Source of the DNA: UBA995 sp035477115
Lineage (GTDB): Bacteria; Bacillota; Sulfobacillia; UBA995
Assembly (NCBI GenBank): GCA_035477115.1
Contig: DATIKW010000023.1
Location: 11,099-75,098 of the forward strand
Direction: 5' to 3'
DNA length: 64,000 bases
Of this stretch, positions 47,225 through 56,043 are shown in pieces (positions within the stretch are counted from its first letter, which is position 1; the number at the start of each line of letters is the position of its first letter). Under the pieces are notes generated by a model. That model saw only the letters and a program-made list of their open reading frames with translations. It did not search any database and was not told the DNA's origin. A program made the position numbers and the translations under genes.

Positions 47225-49902
47225 GGGGAGGTAGCTTCTCCGTCCCTGCCGTCCTGACCTCCGATGACTTCGGATCCTCCCACGGGCAAGGACTGGGGCT
47301 TGATGAACTCGCGGGCACGGTCCAAGACCTCAAGTATCCGATCGTGCCGTTCGTAGAATACGACCACCAGGTCCCCGGGATCCGCGCTCACCATGGCCGC
47401 CTCGAGCGCCTCGACCTCGTCCAGGATAATGCGCGCGCGCGACGGGGGAAAGCCGCTGTCCAGAACTCCCCCGAGGAGGATCCGGGCAACCTCTCCGGGT
47501 CGACGGCCCCGCCGGTCCTGGTCCTCCTTGATGACTATCCGGTCCAGGCGTGTCCCGGCGACTCGCCCGAGTTCGCGCAGGAGTTCGGCCCGGCGATCCC
47601 CCGGGGCCCCGATAACCCCCCATAGGCGTCGGGGGCTGAACGATCGCGCCAGATCCAGGGCCGCTCGCCAGGCATCGCGGTTGTGCCCATAGTCCACCAA
47701 CACCTTGATGGCACCGACCTGATACAGGTTGAACCGCCCGGGGGACCCGGTGATCCCCGCCGGAAAGCTCCCGAGACCGGCGGCGATGACTTCTGGACTC
47801 AGCCCAAGGGCCCAGGCGCTGGCGGCTGCGAGCAACGCGTTCCCCAGCGCGCTCCGGCTCTTGCCGTTGAAGGCAAAGGCCAGACTGTGCGCGGGGTCGA
47901 GCTGTACCTGGCGGGTCCCCTCCAGCAGTGTCACGTGCCCGCCGCGTATTCCAACACCCATTCCGCCGGCCGCCGCGTGCTGTCTGAGCCAGGGGCTGTC
48001 GTCGGCCACGCTCACCAGTACAACTTGTCCGCGCGCCCGGCGGGCCATCGCCCTGACTATCGGGTCGTCGGCGTTCAGGACGGCCTTGCCGTCCTCAGCG
48101 ATCGTTTCCACCACCAGGGACTTGGCATGCGCGACATCTAGCAGCGTGTCCGCCCCGTCCTGGCCTTCGTGGTCCGGACTGACGTTGGTGACCACCCCCA
48201 CAGAGGCCTCGTCGTATCCCAATCCGGAACGGATGATACCCCCTCGGGCCGTCTCCAGTACCGCCGCGTCCACCCGCGAATCGGACAGGACTACCCGCGC
48301 GCTTCGAGGGCCGCTGGCGTCGGCCTTCAGCACCAGCCTGCCCTCGACGAAGATCCCATCGGTACAGGCCATCCCCACGCGCATTCCTGCCTTGCTCAGG
48401 ATGTGGGCCGCCATCCGGCACACGGTCGTCTTGCCATTGGTGCCGGTCACGGAGATGATGGGGATCCGCGATGGCGTCCCCGTAGGGAACAGCGCGTCCA
48501 CAATCGCCCCCGCAACGTCTCTTGGTCTCCCTTGCGAGGGATACAGGTGCATGCGCAGACCGGGTGAGGCGTTCACCTCGATCACCGCCCCTTGGCTTGC
48601 GGCCAGCGGACCGCCGATATCGCCCGTCACGATGTCGACCCCGGCCACGTCCAGGCCGATCACTCGAGCTGCCTCCACCGCCACGTGGGCGTTATCGGGA
48701 TGGACCCGTTCGGTCACGTCGGCGGCGGTGCCTCCCGTGCTCAGGTTGGCGCTTTCTCTCAGGTTTACCCATCGGCCGGTCTCGACCACCTCGTCGAGGC
48801 CAAGTCCCTGCCGGGACAGACAGAGGAGGACTGCCTCGTCCACCTGAATGCGGGTGAGCGGTTTCTCATGCCCATCTCCCCGCTGAGGATCCTGATTAGC
48901 TGCCTCGATGAGTTCCGAGACCGTGCGGCGACCGTCGCCCTCCACGCGGGGGGGGAAGCGTTCGGACGCGGCGACTACCCGCCCCCCGACCACCAGTAAG
49001 CGGTAGTGGCGACCGGGGACGAATCGCTCCACGAGAACCTTCTGGCCGTAGTTCGCCGCCAGGCGATAGGCAAGCCGGATCTCCCTCTCTCCCTTCAGGT
49101 CCAGGGTCACGCCCTTGCCCTGATTGCCGTGCGAGGGCTTGAGCACCACCGGCGCACCGGCGTTCCCGGCTATCGCCACCGCGTCCGCTTCCGATTCGGC
49201 TATCCTACCGGGTGGCACGGGAATGCCCACTTCGCTCAACAACCGTTTCGTCAGATCCTTGTCGCCTGCGAGGTCAACGGCGATACAGGACGATCGGTCG
49301 GTCAAGCTCGCCCGAAGCAGCCGGGCATGTGCCCCCAAGCCGAGTTGAAGGAGACTCTGGTCGTCTAAGCGTAGCACGGGGACTTTCCGGCATCGGGCGG
49401 CCCGGACGATGGCATCGGCAGTCGGGCCCAACCGCTCGGTCTCGCCGAGCGACCTGACCGCGTCCACCGCGTGCTGAACGGAGAACGGACGCCCCGTCAG
49501 CAAGCCGACGACAAGCTCGACTGCCGCATGTCCCGCGCGGATGCTGGCACGGGGGCTCCCACTCTCGTAGACGACCATGTATCGGCCGGGTCGGTCAAGT
49601 TGGCGGGTCTTGCCATAGCTGACTTCCGCGCCTGCGAGTCGCTGCAATTCAAGTGCCACATGCTCCACAACGTGGCCAAGGCGCGTCCCTTCGCTGACTC
49701 TTGCAGCGAATCCCCCGGCCCGGCCAAGGGAGCAGGCGTGGCTCGTCAAGCCGGGTAGCAGGGTCAATAGGTCGCGGCTGAACCTGGGATCCTGTACCGT
49801 CTCCCACTCGCCGTGTGCCCCGAGGTCGAGCTGAAAGACGGCCACGGGGAAATGGGCGTGAATGTTGTGCCGCGCCAAGACCTTTGCATCTTCGATCCGC
49901 AT
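47212..49902 (-). CDS. cphA: Cyanophycin synthetase
   Basis: An 896-residue CphA1-type enzyme that builds cyanophycin (poly-Asp with Arg side chains) from Asp, Arg and ATP as a nitrogen reserve. An N-terminal domain (about 1-160), an ATP-grasp domain with VVLKPSHGNQGKGVTLDLK near residue 260, and a Mur-ligase-like domain with the P loop SVTGTNGKTTVCRMAAHIL near 480 are all complete. The C-terminal lobe contains DYGHNRDAWRAAL. ATG 49902 follows AGAGGGGG. It is directly downstream of cyanophycinase and upstream of ispE, so it is probably co-transcribed with housekeeping genes. Confidence 0.95.
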   Translation of the reverse strand: MRIEDAKVLARHNIHAHFPVAVFQLDLGAHGEWETVQDPRFSRDLLTLLPGLTSHACSLGRAGGFAARVSEGTRLGHVVEHVALELQRLAGAEVSYGKTRQLDRPGRYMVVYESGSPRASIRAGHAAVELVVGLLTGRPFSVQHAVDAVRSLGETERLGPTADAIVRAARCRKVPVLRLDDQSLLQLGLGAHARLLRASLTDRSSCIAVDLAGDKDLTKRLLSEVGIPVPPGRIAESEADAVAIAGNAGAPVVLKPSHGNQGKGVTLDLKGEREIRLAYRLAANYGQKVLVERFVPGRHYRLLVVGGRVVAASERFPPRVEGDGRRTVSELIEAANQDPQRGDGHEKPLTRIQVDEAVLLCLSRQGLGLDEVVETGRWVNLRESANLSTGGTAADVTERVHPDNAHVAVEAARVIGLDVAGVDIVTGDIGGPLAASQGAVIEVNASPGLRMHLYPSQGRPRDVAGAIVDALFPTGTPSRIPIISVTGTNGKTTVCRMAAHILSKAGMRVGMACTDGIFVEGRLVLKADASGPRSARVVLSDSRVDAAVLETARGGIIRSGLGYDEASVGVVTNVSPDHEGQDGADTLLDVAHAKSLVVETIAEDGKAVLNADDPIVRAMARRARGQVVLVSVADDSPWLRQHAAAGGMGVGIRGGHVTLLEGTRQVQLDPAHSLAFAFNGKSRSALGNALLAAASAWALGLSPEVIAAGLGSFPAGITGSPGRFNLYQVGAIKVLVDYGHNRDAWRAALDLARSFSPRRLWGVIGAPGDRRAELLRELGRVAGTRLDRIVIKEDQDRRGRRPGEVARILLGGVLDSGFPPSRARIILDEVEALEAAMVSADPGDLVVVFYERHDRILEVLDRAREFIKPQSLPVGGSEVIGGQDGRDGEATSPCYS

Positions 49903-49916
49903 GGTCCGATCCCCCT

Positions 49917-50738
49917 CTAAAAGCGGCCCCCGTCCGGGGTCACAACCTCCCTGTCCTCCAGGTGATAGCCATAGTCGGATGGCAGCACGTGCACGGTGAC
50001 GCCGGCAATGGCCAGAGGTTCCTCCGGCGCGGATTGGGAGGTATTGGTGTGGATGATGGACCGTCCATCAATGATCGTCACGGTCCGGGAACCCATCACC
50101 CGGATGGGCCGCCCTGGCCGGATCTCCACTGCGGTGTCCTCGTCGACCCCTATGCCGAGGTAGGAAGGGTTCTGAGATATCGCCGACAGCAGGCGTCCTA
50201 TCCTGCCCCGTTGGGCGAAGTGCTGATCGATGACCACGCCGGTCACAAGCCCCATGCCTGGAGCCATCTTGACCGTGCAGTGTTTGGGGGCGTCGCCGCT
50301 GTCCCCTTCGACGATCATGGTGCTGGACATGGCAGCCGCTCCCGCGCTGGTACCGGCCACCACGGTGCCGGCCACGTAGCTATCCTCTACCGTATCCAGT
50401 AATCTGGTGCCGCCAAGGAGAGTGGTCAGACGCAACTGGTCGCCACCGGTGAAGAACACGCCGGTCGCGGTCTCCACCTCGCGGATGATGGATGGGTCCC
50501 GGGCGGCCTTCCGATCGGGCAGAGGTATGGTCCGGACGTCTCCGGCCGCCAAGTCCGAGAAGAGACGCCGGTAGGTCTCCCCCGCGTCGTGCGCGTCTCG
50601 GGCCGCCGCCGATATCACCACCAGCCGCGCGCTCGCGCCCCCCGCCAACTCCACGAACCGGCGGAGGATGATCCGTTCGCCCGAACGGTCCTCGGCACCC
50701 CCGATGATCAGCAACTTACCCTTGGCGTTAAGGCTCAT
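49917..50738 (-). CDS. cphB: Cyanophycinase
   Basis: A 273-residue serine peptidase of family S51 (CphB) that splits cyanophycin into beta-Asp-Arg dipeptides. It begins GKLLIIGGAEDRSG, and has FFTGGDQLRLTTLLGGT near residue 105 and the nucleophile motif VVAGTSAGAAAMS near 130, followed by MAPGMGLV and VIDQHFAQRGRIGRLL with the expected His. No signal peptide is seen, so it acts on intracellular polymer. ATG 50738 was chosen because the family begins close to this point, though its ribosome binding site is weak. A longer frame runs upstream. No isoaspartyl dipeptidase gene (iadA/iaaA) is in the window. Confidence 0.94.
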   Translation of the reverse strand: MSLNAKGKLLIIGGAEDRSGERIILRRFVELAGGASARLVVISAAARDAHDAGETYRRLFSDLAAGDVRTIPLPDRKAARDPSIIREVETATGVFFTGGDQLRLTTLLGGTRLLDTVEDSYVAGTVVAGTSAGAAAMSSTMIVEGDSGDAPKHCTVKMAPGMGLVTGVVIDQHFAQRGRIGRLLSAISQNPSYLGIGVDEDTAVEIRPGRPIRVMGSRTVTIIDGRSIIHTNTSQSAPEEPLAIAGVTVHVLPSDYGYHLEDREVVTPDGGRF

Positions 50739-50876
50739 ATCCGCTGAACGTGCGGCCCGTTGGCAGTCATACGTCGGCGTCATTGTGACCGGAGCGCTTC
50801 TCGGTTATGCAGGAGACATCCGGAAGGACCCGAGGACCGAGTCAGGGCTGGGTGCAGCGGTGGGAAAAGGAGCGCC

Positions 50877-51344
50877 TCACTTGGTGTGTTTGTCCGCCAC
50901 CTTGCTGGCCCCGTAAGCGTCGGGCTTGACCTTGGCGTCAAAGCCGCTGCCGGTCACCCAGCCTACGATCTCGCGGATGAGGTCGCGGGTCGCGCCGTTC
51001 TGCCCGATGTCCAGGTGGATCTCGACATCCACTTCCACCTCATCCTTCGACAGACGTTCGGCCAGTTGTCCGCCTACGTGAAGGCTGAGCGCTGTCTCGT
51101 GGTACAGGCGCTGCCGCAGGCTGGCCATGGGGAGATGGCGGCGACGCTCGTAGTAGTAGCGGGCTCCCTTCCCGAGCCGATGGATGACCACGGCAGTGAC
51201 GAAGTGGACGTCGTCCCGGGCCTGAGAGTCCGTGCCTACGATCAGACGGTAGTCCGCCTCGGGGACCTCCGTCACGTAGCCCAACAGATCTTCGAACATC
51301 ATGTCGAAAGTCATGGGCCCCTTGCTGGGGCTGATGAAGGCCAT
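50877..51344 (-). CDS. YkuK-like (DUF458) RNase H-fold protein
   Basis: A 155-residue protein of the YkuK/DUF458 family, predicted to have an RNase H-like fold; its role in Bacillus is unknown but it is induced in sporulation or stress in some species. Typical features are ADYRLIVGTDSQARDDVHFVTAVVIH with the key Asp near residue 40, the R-Y-Y-Y-E-R-R pattern, EVDVEIHLDIGQNG, and a C-terminal G-x-G-F-D-A-K-V-K-P-D-A-Y-x-A-S-K-V-A-D. ATG 51344 has GGAAGG and fits relatives starting F-x-S-P-x-x-G. The 138 bases to cphB (50739-50876) hold nothing I recognise. Confidence 0.85.
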   Translation of the reverse strand: MAFISPSKGPMTFDMMFEDLLGYVTEVPEADYRLIVGTDSQARDDVHFVTAVVIHRLGKGARYYYERRRHLPMASLRQRLYHETALSLHVGGQLAERLSKDEVEVDVEIHLDIGQNGATRDLIREIVGWVTGSGFDAKVKPDAYGASKVADKHTK

Positions 51345-51405
51345 GAGCGGCTTCCTTCCGACAAGCGGCTTCCTGTCCCCATTATAATCAATCGTCAACC
51401 GTGCT

Positions 51406-52317
51406 TCAAACCGGCTGCTGGGGCCAGTCTCGCCCAAGCAGCCCTTGGGCGGCCCGCGCCAGGGCCACGAACTCCTCGACGCTCAACGTCTCACCTCGCC
51501 GCTGCCCGTCGATCCCCGCACTCGCGAGCACCTGATGAGCGCTGGTCCGATCCATTCCCGGCAGATGCGCCCCGGCAAGCGCCCGGGCTAGTGTCTTGCG
51601 CCGGTAGCCGAAGGCTGCCCTCGTCACGGCAGACAGGGCCTGACCAACTGCGCTCGGTCGTGCCGAGTCACGCCGGGCAAGCACCACCAGGCTCGAGTCC
51701 ACGCCCGGCACCGGGTAGAACGCATGCCGGCTCACATGCGTCGCCACCCGCACCTGGCAGACCGCGTTCACCGCGACCGTGAGCGCGCCATATTCCCTCG
51801 TGGCCGGCGCGGCAATGAGCCTCCCGGCTACCTCCTCCTGCACCATCAGTATCAGCTTGCTCACGCGTTCTACCGCCATCAACCGGAACAGGAGAGGGCT
51901 GGTCAGGTAGTATGGCAAGTTGCTCACGGCCTTGGCAACGCCTTCCCCTTCCTGGGTCAGCAGTTCGCCCAAGTCCATTCGAGTGGCGTCTCCCGCCACC
52001 ACGCGAACGTTGGCGAGTCCGGCGAGCGTCGAACCGAGCAGTCCCACCAATCCCCGGTCCACTTCCACCGCCACCAGGCGACGCACGGCCGGCGCTATGG
52101 CGCGGGTAACCGTCCCCAGGCCGGGACCGATCTCCAGGATCACGTCCGCGGGAGCGGGGTCCACCGAATTGACGATCTCCTCGAGAACTCTCCGACTCAC
52201 GAGGAAGTGCTGTCCGAGGCGATTCAGCGGCGCCAGCCCATTACGCCGCAAGAGTTCGCGGACGCAAGCGATCGACGTGAGATCTTGACCCGGTTCGGCG
52301 CCAGCCAGGCTACTCAC
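51406..52317 (-). CDS. rsmA: 16S rRNA dimethyladenosine transferase RsmA (KsgA)
   Basis: A 303-residue methyltransferase that dimethylates A1518 and A1519 of 16S rRNA late in 30S assembly. Features: LNRLGQHFLVSRRVLEEIV near residue 30, the SAM motif ILEIGPGLGTVTRAIA, VEVDRGLV, the catalytic NLPYYLTSPLLF, and the C-terminal domain with GYRRKTLARAL. GTG 52317 overlaps the tatD stop by 8 bases; the first 20 residues are not conserved and a start closer to RELLRRNG is possible. tatD-rsmA order is as in Bacillus without rnmV and yabG. Confidence 0.95.
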   Translation of the reverse strand: MSSLAGAEPGQDLTSIACVRELLRRNGLAPLNRLGQHFLVSRRVLEEIVNSVDPAPADVILEIGPGLGTVTRAIAPAVRRLVAVEVDRGLVGLLGSTLAGLANVRVVAGDATRMDLGELLTQEGEGVAKAVSNLPYYLTSPLLFRLMAVERVSKLILMVQEEVAGRLIAAPATREYGALTVAVNAVCQVRVATHVSRHAFYPVPGVDSSLVVLARRDSARPSAVGQALSAVTRAAFGYRRKTLARALAGAHLPGMDRTSAHQVLASAGIDGQRRGETLSVEEFVALARAAQGLLGRDWPQQPV

Positions 52318-53098
52318 TTTCCGCCCGCTGAGGCCAACCCAGGAGGGTGCGGGCATTCGCGGTCGTAGCCCGAGCGACTTCCTCGGGCTCAATGCCGCGG
52401 AGCCGGCTCACGGCCACGGCGATCAGGGGGAGGTTAGCCGGCTCGTTCCGCCGTCCGCGGAGGGGCTCGGGGGATAGATAGGGGCAATCCGTTTCGAGCA
52501 GCAGCCGGTCAAGGGGCGCCCACCGGACCACGTCCCGCAGGGCAAGCGAGCGGGGATAGGTGACCGTGCCGGCAATTCCCAGGTAAAGACCGTGTTCAAC
52601 GCACCGCTCCGCATGGGCTCGGTCCCCGGAAAAACAATGCAGCACACAACCTGACGGGCAGCCCGCCGCGGACAGCACCTCGAGTACTTCCCGGTGAGCT
52701 TCCCGATCATGGACGATGAGGGGCTTGCCTGTCTCCCGAGCGAGCTGGACCTGAGCGCGAAAGGCCCGTTCCTGCTCGACCCGGGGGGAGAGGTTGCGGT
52801 AGTAGTCGAGTCCACACTCGCCTATCGCCACCACTTCCGGGCGCTGGGCCAGAGTTCGGAGGTCGCGTTCGACTTGCTGCGTCCAGCGCGAGGCGTTGTG
52901 GGGGTGAACCCCTATTGCCGCCCGAACCCGGGGTTCGCGTTTGGCCAGGTCGACGGCGATCCGGGATGAAGCCAGGTCGATGCCGACGACGACCACTCCC
53001 ACCAGTCCCCCCGCAAAGGCGCGCTCGAGTTCCCGCAGGGCGATTGCCGGGTTGCCGTCCGCGTGGGCGTGCGTGTCTACTAGCGGTGACAGCCTCAA
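52310..53098 (-). CDS. tatD: TatD-family metal-dependent DNase/hydrolase
   Basis: A 262-residue TIM-barrel hydrolase. Metal ligands are visible in VDTHAHAD (residues 7-14), AIGECGLDYYRN with the bridging Glu near 92-103, PLIVHDREAH, VLHCFSGD near 152 and LLETDCPYL near 200. TatD proteins are exonucleases or deoxyribonucleases linked to DNA repair; substrate range in Bacillota is unclear. TTG start overlapping the metG stop (TTGA) with a GGGGG site seven bases upstream. The product is expected to be cytosolic. Confidence 0.95.
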   Translation of the reverse strand: MRLSPLVDTHAHADGNPAIALRELERAFAGGLVGVVVVGIDLASSRIAVDLAKREPRVRAAIGVHPHNASRWTQQVERDLRTLAQRPEVVAIGECGLDYYRNLSPRVEQERAFRAQVQLARETGKPLIVHDREAHREVLEVLSAAGCPSGCVLHCFSGDRAHAERCVEHGLYLGIAGTVTYPRSLALRDVVRWAPLDRLLLETDCPYLSPEPLRGRRNEPANLPLIAVAVSRLRGIEPEEVARATTANARTLLGWPQRAESE

Positions 53099-54642
53099 CG
53101 GTCGGCCCCCTTGCTGACGATGCGGGGGAACAGCGGCTCACCGCGGCGGACGGTCACTCCGGGAGGCAGGCCGCCCCAGGCCAGGTCGTGGTGGGTCGCG
53201 TCCGCCACCGCGCGCAGCATGCCGAGTTGGTGCCAGATGGCATCCGGTGCTCGCACGAGGAACGGCTTGAGCAAGACGGCGAGAATCCGCTGGCATTCAG
53301 CCAGATCATAGAGGACGCTGCCGAGGCGCCGCGCGCCGTCAGCAGCCCGGCTAAGCTCCCAGGGTGCTTGCTCTTCGATGTACTTGTTGGCCCGCCGAGC
53401 TACTTCCAAGATGGAAGCGAGCGCATCCGCCAACTGCAACGCCCGCATCGCCCGGGAGACTTCACCGACGGCCCGGTCCACCGCGGCCGGCAACTGGCCG
53501 TCGCTTCCGGCGGAATAGGGCACCACCCCTCCACAGAACTTCTCGATCATGGCGGTGGATCGCGAGAGCAGGTTTCCGAGATCGTTGGCCAGATCGGAAT
53601 CCGCTCGGGCTATCAGACTGTCTTCCGAGTACTGTCCGTCGGCACCGAATGGTATCTCCCGAAGCAAGTAGTACCTGATCGGGTCGACCCCGTATCGGTC
53701 AATCAGGACGAGCGGGTCCACCGAGTTGTCTCTTGACTTGGAAATCTTCCCCTCTTTGAGCACCAGCCAGCCGTGTCCGTATATCTGGCGGGGCAAGGGC
53801 AGGCCCGCCGCCATCAGGATGATGGGCCAGATGATGGCGTGAAATCGGACAATCTCCTTGCCTACCAGGTGGACATCGGCCGGCCAGAAGGTCTCGAACC
53901 GCGTCCGCTCTCCGGCGTCGTCCGACCCGTAGCCCACGGCGGACAGGTAGTTCGTCAGCGCATCGAACCAAACGTATATGACGTGGTCGGGATCGAAGGG
54001 TACAGGGATTCCCCAGCGAAAAGACGTGCGGGAGACGCAAAGGTCCTCGAGGCCGGCGCGGACGAAGTTCATCATTTCGTTGCGGCGGGAGACGGGCTGG
54101 ATGAAGTCGGGATGCGTGGCGATATGGTCAAGCCACCGCTCAGCATACCGTGACAGCCGGAAGAAGTACGCCTGCTCCTCGAGGAACTCTACCGGGCGCT
54201 GGCAGTCCGGGCAGAGGTTGCGGTCAAGCTGTCTCTGCAGCCAAAAGGTTTCGCAGGGCGTGCAATACCACCCTTGATATCGGCCAAGGTAGATGTCCCC
54301 TTGCTGGTGCACTCGCTCGAACAGCTGCCGGACTGCCCGCTGGTGCCGCGGTTCCGAGGTGCGAATGAAATCGTCATGGCTGATTCCGAGGGCATTCCAG
54401 AGGCGCTGGATCCGTTCGGCCATCCGGTCGACGAACTCGCCTGGAGTGTAGCCCATCTGGCATGCTTTGCGCTCGATTTTCTGTCCATGCTCGTCGGTGC
54501 CGGTGAGGAAGAAGGTATTGATCCCGTGCAGGCGATGCCACCGCGCTATCGCATCGGCTGCTACGGTAGTGTAAGCATGGCCGATGTGCAGATCGGAGTC
54601 CGGGTAGTAGATGGGAGTGGTGATATAGAATCGACCGCGCAA
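53095..54642 (-). CDS. metG: Methionyl-tRNA synthetase (short form)
   Basis: A 515-residue class I methionyl-tRNA synthetase without the C-terminal EMAP/Trbp111 domain. It shows FYITTPIYYPDSDLHIGHAY with the HIGH motif at the start, the zinc-binding region C-x-x-C-E-T-F-W ... C-P-D-C near 127-147, GSDDA, and KISKS in the KMSKS position near residue 295. TTG 54642 was chosen: it has GAGGAGG seven bases upstream and gives the family N-terminus, whereas GTG 54678 lies inside the predicted -10 box. The leader is only about 30 bases, too short for a T-box. Confidence 0.96.
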   Translation of the reverse strand: MRGRFYITTPIYYPDSDLHIGHAYTTVAADAIARWHRLHGINTFFLTGTDEHGQKIERKACQMGYTPGEFVDRMAERIQRLWNALGISHDDFIRTSEPRHQRAVRQLFERVHQQGDIYLGRYQGWYCTPCETFWLQRQLDRNLCPDCQRPVEFLEEQAYFFRLSRYAERWLDHIATHPDFIQPVSRRNEMMNFVRAGLEDLCVSRTSFRWGIPVPFDPDHVIYVWFDALTNYLSAVGYGSDDAGERTRFETFWPADVHLVGKEIVRFHAIIWPIILMAAGLPLPRQIYGHGWLVLKEGKISKSRDNSVDPLVLIDRYGVDPIRYYLLREIPFGADGQYSEDSLIARADSDLANDLGNLLSRSTAMIEKFCGGVVPYSAGSDGQLPAAVDRAVGEVSRAMRALQLADALASILEVARRANKYIEEQAPWELSRAADGARRLGSVLYDLAECQRILAVLLKPFLVRAPDAIWHQLGMLRAVADATHHDLAWGGLPPGVTVRRGEPLFPRIVSKGADR

Positions 54643-54676
54643 AGGAAGGCCCTCCTCGCCAGCCGGACTTAGGCTC

Positions 54677-54706
54677 ACTATACATAGGTCGCCTTCCGAC
54701 TGTCAA
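54677..54706 (-). promoter_or_regulatory. SigA promoter of metG-tatD-rsmA
   Basis: Minus-strand TTGACA (54701-54706), 18-base spacer, TATAGT (54677-54682): 6/6 and 5/6 matches. The inferred transcript starts near 54670. Confidence 0.85.
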
Positions 54707-54847
54707 GGAGCGCCGTCAGCATGGCCGCCGAGTGAGCCGCAGAGCGGGGACGGAAGAAAATGGTCCGGCAGTAATGGGTATAAGCTCATTATTCAATTGT
54801 TAGGAAGCCTAAAAAGGAGGCCATGCCTTAATAAAGTTTTCCAGGTA

Positions 54848-54876
54848 TTGACTATTGCGGTCTGCCCTGGTAACAT
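54848..54876 (+). promoter_or_regulatory. SigA promoter of abrB
   Basis: TTGACT (54848-54853), 17-base spacer, TAACAT (54871-54876). It sits at the end of a noticeably AT-rich tract (about 54780-54865), the kind of DNA AbrB-type proteins bind, so autoregulation is likely. The interval 54707-54847 between the metG and abrB promoters has no gene; it holds a strong AAAGGAGG followed by ATG-CCT-TAA at 54823, a two-codon frame of doubtful meaning. Confidence 0.75.
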
Positions 54877-54921
54877 CGTGGCGGAGATGTCGAAAACTGT
54901 CGTAAGGGGGAGCGGATTGCG

Positions 54922-55170
54922 TTGAAGTCGACAGGAATCGTGCGCAAGGTGGATGAGTTGGGACGGGTGGTGATCCCCATTGAACTCCGGCGTACCCTGG
55001 ACATCGAGGAGAAGGATGCGCTGGAGATCTATGTGGACGGCGAGAAGATCATCCTTCGCAAGTATGAGCCGGCCTGCATTTTCTGTGGGAATGCCGACGA
55101 GATCGACAATTTCCGCGGGAAGAAGGTATGCAGGCACTGCATGGAGACGATGCAGGCGAAAGTGGGCTGA
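54922..55170 (+). CDS. abrB: AbrB-family transition-state regulator
   Basis: An 82-residue regulator: an AbrB swapped-hairpin DNA-binding domain (STGIVRKVDELGRVVIPIEL from residue 3) and a short C-terminal part with two C-x-x-C pairs (CIFC, then CRHC), as in clostridial AbrB proteins that may bind zinc. AbrB represses post-exponential and sporulation genes until Spo0A acts. The start is TTG with GGGGGAG nine bases upstream. It is encoded divergently from metG and convergently to rsmI, the same position abrB occupies in Bacillus. Confidence 0.95.
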   Translation: MKSTGIVRKVDELGRVVIPIELRRTLDIEEKDALEIYVDGEKIILRKYEPACIFCGNADEIDNFRGKKVCRHCMETMQAKVG

Positions 55171-55179
55171 TACTGAGGA

Positions 55180-56043
55180 TCAGCGGGGAAGGACAGGATC
55201 GGTAACCTCGGGGTCCCGGATTGCCTTGTACAGCATCTGGCGGGACACCCCTGCCGCCTCAGCCACATGGCGCACAGCTTGACTGATTGACTCGCCGGAA
55301 GCCACGCGCAGGTGCACTGCGTCGGCGAGGGACCCGGGGGAACAGGCTGCCCGCGTGGGAGTACCGCCCTCGATGACGAGTGTGTACTCCCCCCGGGGGC
55401 AGCCGTCCGGAAAACGTTCGACGAGTTGTTGCCGGACATGGTCTGGTGTGCCTGCCAGGACTTCCTCATGGAGTTTGGTCATCTCCCTGGCCAGCGCCGT
55501 CTCGGCCTCCGGGGCCAGGTCAGCCAGATCGGCGAGCGTGTCGAGAACGCGGTGAGGCGCCTCGAACGCCACCAACGGAGTCCCCGCAGCCAGTACCCTG
55601 CTGAGGAGTCGCCGGCGCGGTCCAGGGCGGCGGGGCAGGAATCCCAGGAACCACCAGGTCGGTGCCGCGATCCCCGACAGGGCCAGGGCCGCCACGGCGG
55701 CGCTAGGCCCGGGAACGCACGTGACCTGAAAGCCCTGGCGGCGTGCCTCGGCCACCAGTTCCGCCCCCGGGTCGGATATGCCGGGCATGCCGGCGTCGGA
55801 TACAAGAGCGACATCTCGGCCTTGCGCCAGTTCGGCCAGGATAGCGTGGCACTTGGAGCGGGCATTGTGCTGCCCATAGCTGGTAACGGCCACGGCCACC
55901 TGGTAGCGCTCCAGGAGCTTCCGAACCCGCCGGGTGTCTTCAGCGGCAACCAGTTTGACCGCTCGCAGCACATTCAGGGCCCGCAAGGTGATGTCCTCGA
56001 GGTTGCCGATCGGGGTGCCGACCAGGTACAAGACGCCGCTCAC
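55180..56043 (-). CDS. rsmI: 16S rRNA (cytidine-1402 2'-O) methyltransferase RsmI
   Basis: A 287-residue tetrapyrrole-methylase-fold enzyme that 2'-O-methylates C1402 in the decoding centre. Signature segments are LYLVGTPIGNLEDITLRAL at the start, VAAEDTRRVRKLL, ALVSDAGMPGISDPG near residue 80, PGPSAAVAALALSG, and FLPRR; the C-terminal helical segment reads SREMLYK-like (SRQMLYKAIRD). The start is GTG, overlapping the ricT stop as GTGA. Conserved ricT-rsmI-abrB neighbourhood. Ends 9 bases from the convergent abrB stop with no terminator between. Confidence 0.95.
   Translation of the reverse strand: MSGVLYLVGTPIGNLEDITLRALNVLRAVKLVAAEDTRRVRKLLERYQVAVAVTSYGQHNARSKCHAILAELAQGRDVALVSDAGMPGISDPGAELVAEARRQGFQVTCVPGPSAAVAALALSGIAAPTWWFLGFLPRRPGPRRRLLSRVLAAGTPLVAFEAPHRVLDTLADLADLAPEAETALAREMTKLHEEVLAGTPDHVRQQLVERFPDGCPRGEYTLVIEGGTPTRAACSPGSLADAVHLRVASGESISQAVRHVAEAAGVSRQMLYKAIRDPEVTDPVLPR

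Noticed and set aside
54678..54678. GTG 54678 as metG start
   Set aside because: It lies within the predicted -10 box and lacks a ribosome binding site; TTG 54642 has GAGGAGG at seven bases and matches the family N-terminus.
54642..54706. T-box upstream of metG
   Set aside because: The predicted leader is only about 30 bases, too short for a T-box, and has no specifier or antiterminator sequence.
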